Shown piece after piece: positions 5,240 to 9,369 of a stretch of 9,369 nt of DNA. The stretch is from Gemmatimonadaceae bacterium. Lineage in GTDB: Bacteria; Gemmatimonadota; Gemmatimonadetes; Gemmatimonadales; Gemmatimonadaceae. Each line of letters begins with the position of its first letter. Positions within the stretch are counted from its first letter, which is position 1. The position numbers and the translations under genes were made by a program. The DNA is taken from the NCBI GenBank assembly GCA_019689955.1, contig JADGGM010000070.1, forward strand, positions 1 through 9,369. Direction: 5' to 3'. A model generated the notes under the pieces. It did no database searches. It was not told the origin of the DNA and saw only the letters and a list, made by a program, of their open reading frames with translations.

Positions 5240-7519
5240 TCACGTGCCCAGCGACTCCACGGGGGGACCGGGCTCAACGAGCACCTCGAGCGGGCCGCGT
5301 GTCTCGAGGACGGTCACGGCAATGGTGCGGTCCCGAGCCCGCTCGAAGCGCAGGTCCACGCGCGCGTCACCGACGATGAGGTCGCGCATCTCGAGCCGGT
5401 CGACGAACTCGGGGAGCATGGGGCGCACGATGCGGAGGCGTTGGTCGAACGCTTCGGGGGTGAGGCCGAGGATCGTCTCGATCAGGTACGGGATGCTCCC
5501 CGCGGCCCACGCCTGGGGGTGGCAGGCGACGGGGAAGTGCACGGGCTCGGCGTACTCACGGCGCGAGAAGCCGGCGAAGAGCTCGGGGATCCGATAGTCG
5601 GTGAGGTGCAGCGCCGCCTCGGCGAGCCCGGTGAAGATGCGCAGCGCTTCCTGGTCGAGTCCGTAGCGGCGGCAGCCGGCCGCGATGATGGAATTGTCGT
5701 GCGGCCAGACCGTGCCCAGGTGGTAGCCGACCGGGTTGTAGCAGTGCTCCTCGGAGGAGAGCGTGCGAATCCCCCAGCCGTTGTACATGTCGGGCATCAT
5801 GAGGCGCGTGGCGACGACGCGCGCCTTTTCCTCGTCGGCGATCCCGGTCCAGAGCGCGTGGCCGGGGTTGGAGGTGATGACGTGGAGCGGGCGGTCGTCG
5901 CGCTCGAGCGCGAGGGTGTAGAAGCGCTTCTCCCCGAGCCAGAAGTCGGTGTTGAAGCGCGTGCGCAGCGCCGCTGCGTCGCGCCTGAGCTGCTCGGCGC
6001 GCTCCGTCTCTCCCGTGCGCTCGAAGAGATCGGCCATGAGGAGGCGTGCGAGGTACGCATACCCCTGCACCTCCACGAGCGCGATCGGCGGGGTCGCGAG
6101 CCGGCCGTCGCTCTCGATGATGGCGTCGCCCGAGTCCTTCCACCCCTGGTTGATGAGCCCGCGCTCGGAGGTGCTCGCGTACTCGATGTAGCCGTCGCCG
6201 TCGGCATCGGCGTCGGTAGCCATCCAGTGGAGCGCGAGGTCGATCGCGTCGCGGAGATCGTGGAAGAGGGTGAGGTCCCCGGTCCACGCGGCGTGGCGGC
6301 CGATGAGGATGAGGAAGAGCGGCGTGGCGTCGACCGACCCGTAGTACGGCGTGTGCGGGATCTCGCCGAGCCGTGCCATCTCGCCGACGCGGATCGAGTG
6401 GAGGATCTTCCCCGGCTGCTCGTCGCGCCAGTCGTCGGTGCGGTGCCCCTGGAAGTGGGCGAGCAGGCGCGCGGTGTGCTCGGCGATCTGCGGCTCGAAG
6501 GCGAGCGTCTGGAGCGCGGTGATCGCACTGTCGCGCCCGAAGAGCGTGCCGAACCACGGGATCCCCGCGGCGAAGAACTCCTGGCCGTCGATGCTGCTGC
6601 GCAGCATGCGGAGGTCGCGGAGGGAGCGCTCCATCACCTCGTTGAGGAGGAGGCTGTCGCTGTGGACGCTCGTCCACCCGGTGTACACGTCGCCGCGGCG
6701 GATCAACCCGCTGGTGCGGACTGTGGGCGGCACGTGGTGCGGCGCGCGCAGGGCCTCGTCCTCGGGATGCTCGGCGATGCGCACGGTGACGGTGACCGTC
6801 GTGCGCGTGCCGCGCGCGACGTGGACCGTGAAGCCGGCGCGCGTGCCGTCGCGCACGTCGAGCGGGGCGGAGAGCGCGATCGACACCGTGCGCTCGCGCC
6901 CATCCTTGCCGTCGTAGGCGAGGGTGAGCGTGTTGCCGCTCCACGCGGGGGGGCGGGCGCGCCCCAGCTCTTCGCGGAAGAGCCCGCGCACGGCGAAGAT
7001 GTCCTCGAACTTCGCGGCGAAGTCGAGCGACAGGTGGAGCTCGACCTCGCCGGGGAAGCCGAAGTTGTGGAGCTCCAGCACGTCGGTGAGCGACGGCCCG
7101 TCCCCGTCGAGGGTGCGCGTCCACTTGATCCCGATGCTCTCCTTGGGGATCAAGCGGCCGTCGGGCATGCGGAGGTCGGGGTTGGCGAGCTGGAAGACGG
7201 CGACGTTCCCCAGATCCGCGCTCGCGGCGAGCACGGTGGGGAGGCAGTCGTCGAGGCGGAGCTCGTACGTGCGCAGGTAGCGGGAGTCGTGGTAATAGAG
7301 GCCGAAGCCGTGCCCCTCGCCGTCCGGGATCCTGCCGTCGGGGGCGGTGAGGAAGAAGACGTTGCCGTCCTTGATCACCACCGCGTCCGCGATGCTCGAG
7401 GTGATCGACGGGGTCCCGTGCGTGAGGATGCGCTGCTTGCGTTCGCGCTCCTCCGCCGCGTTTCGGGGGCGCTCGGGGGCCTCGGTGCCGGTGGTCGTCT
7501 CCCCGTCCGCCGTCATCAC
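5240..7519 (-). CDS. Amylo-alpha-1,6-glucosidase / glycogen-debranching family protein
   Basis: A 759-residue protein without signal peptide or membrane segment, so cytoplasmic. A charged N-terminal tail (1-35) precedes a beta-rich N-terminal domain (about 38-270) of the bacterial GDE N-terminal type: DGNVFFLTAPDGRIPD, then FGLYYHDSRYL. A six-hairpin (alpha/alpha) barrel glycosidase domain follows (about 300-700), with GIPWFGTLFGRDS, YYGSVDATPLF, NQGWKDSGDAI (457-467) and YHLGTVWPHDNS (599-610). The acidic residues in the last two segments are typical of the active site of such enzymes. A short beta-rich C-terminal tail ends the protein. Family members hydrolyse alpha-1,6 branch stubs of glycogen or related alpha-glucans; the precise substrate cannot be read from sequence. 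The start is GTG 7519 or the adjacent ATG 7516. There is no Shine-Dalgarno site and the gene starts 10 nt after the cystathionine beta-synthase stop, so translation may depend on reinitiation. No truncation or frameshift. Confidence 0.92.
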   Translation of the reverse strand: MMTADGETTTGTEAPERPRNAAEERERKQRILTHGTPSITSSIADAVVIKDGNVFFLTAPDGRIPDGEGHGFGLYYHDSRYLRTYELRLDDCLPTVLAASADLGNVAVFQLANPDLRMPDGRLIPKESIGIKWTRTLDGDGPSLTDVLELHNFGFPGEVELHLSLDFAAKFEDIFAVRGLFREELGRARPPAWSGNTLTLAYDGKDGRERTVSIALSAPLDVRDGTRAGFTVHVARGTRTTVTVTVRIAEHPEDEALRAPHHVPPTVRTSGLIRRGDVYTGWTSVHSDSLLLNEVMERSLRDLRMLRSSIDGQEFFAAGIPWFGTLFGRDSAITALQTLAFEPQIAEHTARLLAHFQGHRTDDWRDEQPGKILHSIRVGEMARLGEIPHTPYYGSVDATPLFLILIGRHAAWTGDLTLFHDLRDAIDLALHWMATDADADGDGYIEYASTSERGLINQGWKDSGDAIIESDGRLATPPIALVEVQGYAYLARLLMADLFERTGETERAEQLRRDAAALRTRFNTDFWLGEKRFYTLALERDDRPLHVITSNPGHALWTGIADEEKARVVATRLMMPDMYNGWGIRTLSSEEHCYNPVGYHLGTVWPHDNSIIAAGCRRYGLDQEALRIFTGLAEAALHLTDYRIPELFAGFSRREYAEPVHFPVACHPQAWAAGSIPYLIETILGLTPEAFDQRLRIVRPMLPEFVDRLEMRDLIVGDARVDLRFERARDRTIAVTVLETRGPLEVLVEPGPPVESLGT

Positions 7520-7529
7520 AGCGTCAGTG

Positions 7530-8927
7530 TCATCGGGCCATCAGGTAGTAGAGCACGTCGGAGCGTGTGACGATCCCCCCGATCTTCCCGCCGCGGCGGA
7601 CGAGCGCCGCGGGGTTGGCCTTGTTGAGGAGCTTCACCACGGCGTCGAGCGGCTGCGTGGCCTCGACCACGGGGAAGGGGGGGTCCATCACCTCGCTCAC
7701 GGTGGCATCCAGGAGCTTCGTGTTCTCGAGCGCTTTGGCGGAGACGGACGACTCGCTCACCGAGCCGAGGCAGTCGTCGTCCTCCATGACGGGGAGCTGC
7801 GAGACGTCGTGGAGGCTCATGAGGCGCAGCGCCTGGCGCACCGTCGCGCCGGGGGCGATGGCGACGAGGGCCGGCCCCTCGGCGGGCTTCATCGCGAGGA
7901 GGTCGGTCACGCGGACGCGGTCGGGCTCGAGGAGCTGGTTCTCGCGCATCCACTCGTCGTTGTACAGCTTCGACAGGTAGCGCTCCCCGGTGTCGCAGAG
8001 GAAGGTGACGACGAACGCGTCGGGGTCATCGATCTCGCGGGCCACGGCGAGCGCGACGTGCGCGATGAGCCCGGAGGAGCCGCCGACGAAGAGCCCTTCC
8101 TCGCGGGTGAGACGGCGCGCCATGGCGAAGGCGTCCTTGTCGGAGACGGTCCGGTAGTCGTCGATCACCTCCAGGTCGAGCGTGCCGGGGATCTTGTCCT
8201 GTCCGATCCCTTCGACCTTGTACGGCGCGCCGTCGATCTTTTCGCTGCTCCCGTGCTTCCACGTGGGGGCGAGGATCGAGCCCTGCGGATCCCCGGCGAC
8301 GACCTTGATCGCGGGGTTCCGCTCCTTGAGGTAGCGTCCGACGCCGGTGATCGTCCCTCCGGTACCGGCGGACGCGACGAAGTGCGTGATGCGCCCTTCG
8401 GTCTGCTCCCACAGCTCGGGGCCGGTGGTCGCGTAGTGGGCAGCGGGGTTGGCGGGGTTGTAGAACTGGTTGGCGAGGATCGCGTTCGGGGTCTCGCTCG
8501 CGATCCGTTTGGCCATCATGACGTAGTTGTCGGGGTGGTCCGGGGGGACCGCCGTGGGGGTGATGATGACCTCGGCGCCGAACGCTTTCAGCAATCGCAC
8601 CTTCTCCTGCGACATCTTGTCGGGCATGGTGAAGATGCAGCGGTACCCCTTGAGTGCGGCGGCGATGGCGAGCCCGATCCCGGTGTTCCCGCTCGTCCCT
8701 TCGACAATCGTGCCGCCGGGGCGGAGGCGCCCCTCTTTCTCAGCTTGCTCGATGATCGGCAGCCCGATCCGGTCCTTCACGCTCCCGCCGGGGTTGAAGA
8801 ACTCCGCCTTGGCGTAGACCGGGGTGCGGATGCCGCGCGTGACCCGGTGCAGTCGGATGAGCGGAGTCCACCCGATGGTGTCGAGAACGGAGTCGTACGG
8901 GCGCCGGTTGCGCTCGATCTGCGTCAT
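7530..8927 (-). CDS. cbs: Cystathionine beta-synthase (PLP domain plus CBS-domain pair)
   Basis: A 465-residue fold-type II PLP enzyme. It condenses homocysteine with serine to cystathionine in transsulfuration, in the cytoplasm. The catalytic domain (about 10-325) carries NPGGSVKDR with PLP-binding Lys51, the TSGNTG loop (78-83) and the glycine-rich phosphate-binding loop GTGGT (188-192). Two CBS domains (about 338-395 and 408-465) form a C-terminal Bateman module that in relatives binds adenosyl ligands. No N-terminal heme domain is present. Length and architecture match the actinobacterial-type enzyme (about 464 residues), unlike plain cysteine synthase, which lacks the CBS pair and is near 310. 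A cysteine-synthase-like activity using another serine derivative remains possible. ATG 8927 is chosen because it overlaps the upstream stop (ATGA) and gives a family-like N terminus, although the frame is open further upstream. The downstream neighbour is not the usual cystathionine gamma-lyase but a glycosidase. Confidence 0.93.
   Translation of the reverse strand: MTQIERNRRPYDSVLDTIGWTPLIRLHRVTRGIRTPVYAKAEFFNPGGSVKDRIGLPIIEQAEKEGRLRPGGTIVEGTSGNTGIGLAIAAALKGYRCIFTMPDKMSQEKVRLLKAFGAEVIITPTAVPPDHPDNYVMMAKRIASETPNAILANQFYNPANPAAHYATTGPELWEQTEGRITHFVASAGTGGTITGVGRYLKERNPAIKVVAGDPQGSILAPTWKHGSSEKIDGAPYKVEGIGQDKIPGTLDLEVIDDYRTVSDKDAFAMARRLTREEGLFVGGSSGLIAHVALAVAREIDDPDAFVVTFLCDTGERYLSKLYNDEWMRENQLLEPDRVRVTDLLAMKPAEGPALVAIAPGATVRQALRLMSLHDVSQLPVMEDDDCLGSVSESSVSAKALENTKLLDATVSEVMDPPFPVVEATQPLDAVVKLLNKANPAALVRRGGKIGGIVTRSDVLYYLMAR
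8924..8927 (-). promoter_or_regulatory. ATGA overlap between the TonB-type lipoprotein gene and cbs
   Basis: On the minus strand the ATG of cbs (8927-8925) overlaps the TGA stop of the upstream gene (8926-8924). No good Shine-Dalgarno site precedes it, so coupled translation from the upstream reading frame is likely. It also fixes the cbs start. Confidence 0.72.
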
Positions 8928-9367
8928 GGCTTGCTCGCTGTGGGTGAGCCGCGATGGAGGATGGTGTCTCCGGGGAGCGGGCGTCCTTGCGGATGACGGA
9001 AGAAGACGGGGAGGAGGAGCGAGACTTCGACCGGGCGATGGTGCAGGCGCGCCGGGGAGAAGCGGAGCTCCCGCGACCCCTGCACGGCGGCGGAGTCGAG
9101 CCCGGGGTAGCCCGACGATTCCACGACGACGGTCGACTCCGGGACCACGGCCCCGGTGCTGTCGAGGTGGAGGTGGAGCGTGACGTTCCCTTGCACCTTG
9201 CTGGCGAAGAGCGCCGGCGGATAGCGGAACGGAGGCTCCTTGTTCAGCATGACAGGCATCTCGTCGGGGGTGGCGCCGTCGGACTGAACGGCCTCGATGG
9301 CTTTCTGCGCGGTGTTCTTGTCGATGCACGCGGCGAGCACGACGAGCAGCGCCGCGCAGAGCGGGAG
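8924..9367 (-). CDS. Lipoprotein with TonB C-terminal domain (5' end beyond window)
   Basis: The in-window part is 147 residues and runs off the right edge. Read from the edge it begins LPLCAALLVVLAACIDKN, the hydrophobic core and lipobox (LAAC) of a lipoprotein signal. The GTG at 9340 therefore lies inside the signal and is not the start; the true start is probably only a few codons outside. After a short spacer comes a TonB_C-type domain over most of the rest: YPPALFASKVQGNVTLHLHL, then LDSTGAVVPE, VVESSGYPGLDSAAV and LRFSPARL, ending in a strand with LLLPVFF. The order matches the family pattern of G-x-V-x-V strand, D-x-x-G turn, SSG-x-x-x-LD helix and F-x-PA. There is no Pro-rich spacer like that of classical TonB, so a role in ExbB/ExbD energy transduction is doubtful. 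A C-terminal tail of about 25 residues follows the domain. It overlaps cbs by 4 nt. Function unknown. Confidence 0.78.
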   Translation of the reverse strand, partial: LPLCAALLVVLAACIDKNTAQKAIEAVQSDGATPDEMPVMLNKEPPFRYPPALFASKVQGNVTLHLHLDSTGAVVPESTVVVESSGYPGLDSAAVQGSRELRFSPARLHHRPVEVSLLLPVFFRHPQGRPLPGDTILHRGSPTASKP

Positions 9368-9369
9368 GG

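Noticed and set aside
5441..7570. Long open frame on the plus strand opposite the debranching gene.
   Set aside because: Its composition is extremely rich in Val/Glu/Arg/Gly/Ala with no domain pattern, and it mirrors a clear glycosidase on the other strand; treated as a shadow.

Overview
The window is GC-rich DNA from a bacterium with a Gram-negative type of envelope: it encodes a SPOR-domain protein, a TonB C-terminal lipoprotein and a secreted sugar-dehydrogenase-like lipoprotein. The high GC, GTG starts, sparse Shine-Dalgarno sites and gene mix are compatible with Gemmatimonadota. That is an inference from general character; no rRNA or other marker in the window fixes the taxon.

Layout. 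Two gene blocks converge. The left block reads rightward (+): the 3' end of holA (DNA polymerase III delta subunit), a secreted TPR-like/SPOR protein, and a full-length mutS. The SPOR gene and mutS overlap in a GTGA stop/start junction, so the block looks like one transcription unit. A short convergent gap (3890-4037) contains a perfect 10-bp hairpin that could end transcription from both sides. The right block reads leftward (-), starting beyond the right edge: a lipoprotein with a TonB C-terminal domain (5' end outside the window), a cystathionine beta-synthase with a Bateman module, a cytoplasmic glycogen-debranching-type glycosidase, and a GSDH/HHIP-like beta-propeller lipoprotein. Junctions are a 4-nt ATGA overlap, 10 nt and 41 nt, so this also looks like an operon.

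How the genes fit together. The left block joins replication (delta clamp-loader subunit) and replication-linked repair (MutS, which carries a beta-clamp binding motif) with one envelope protein. The right block mixes sulfur amino-acid metabolism (homocysteine plus serine to cystathionine) with intracellular alpha-glucan handling and a surface or periplasmic sugar-oxidising type protein. I see no clear single pathway joining them.

I found no tRNA, rRNA, CRISPR array, insertion sequence or phage gene. The genes are ordinary families. The main unexplained signal is a 27-nt low-GC island inside the conserved ATPase domain of mutS (3470-3496). It has nine consecutive atypical codons, including the only in-frame TTA I saw, and a perfect TATAAT hexamer. 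No previously undescribed multi-gene system is evident.
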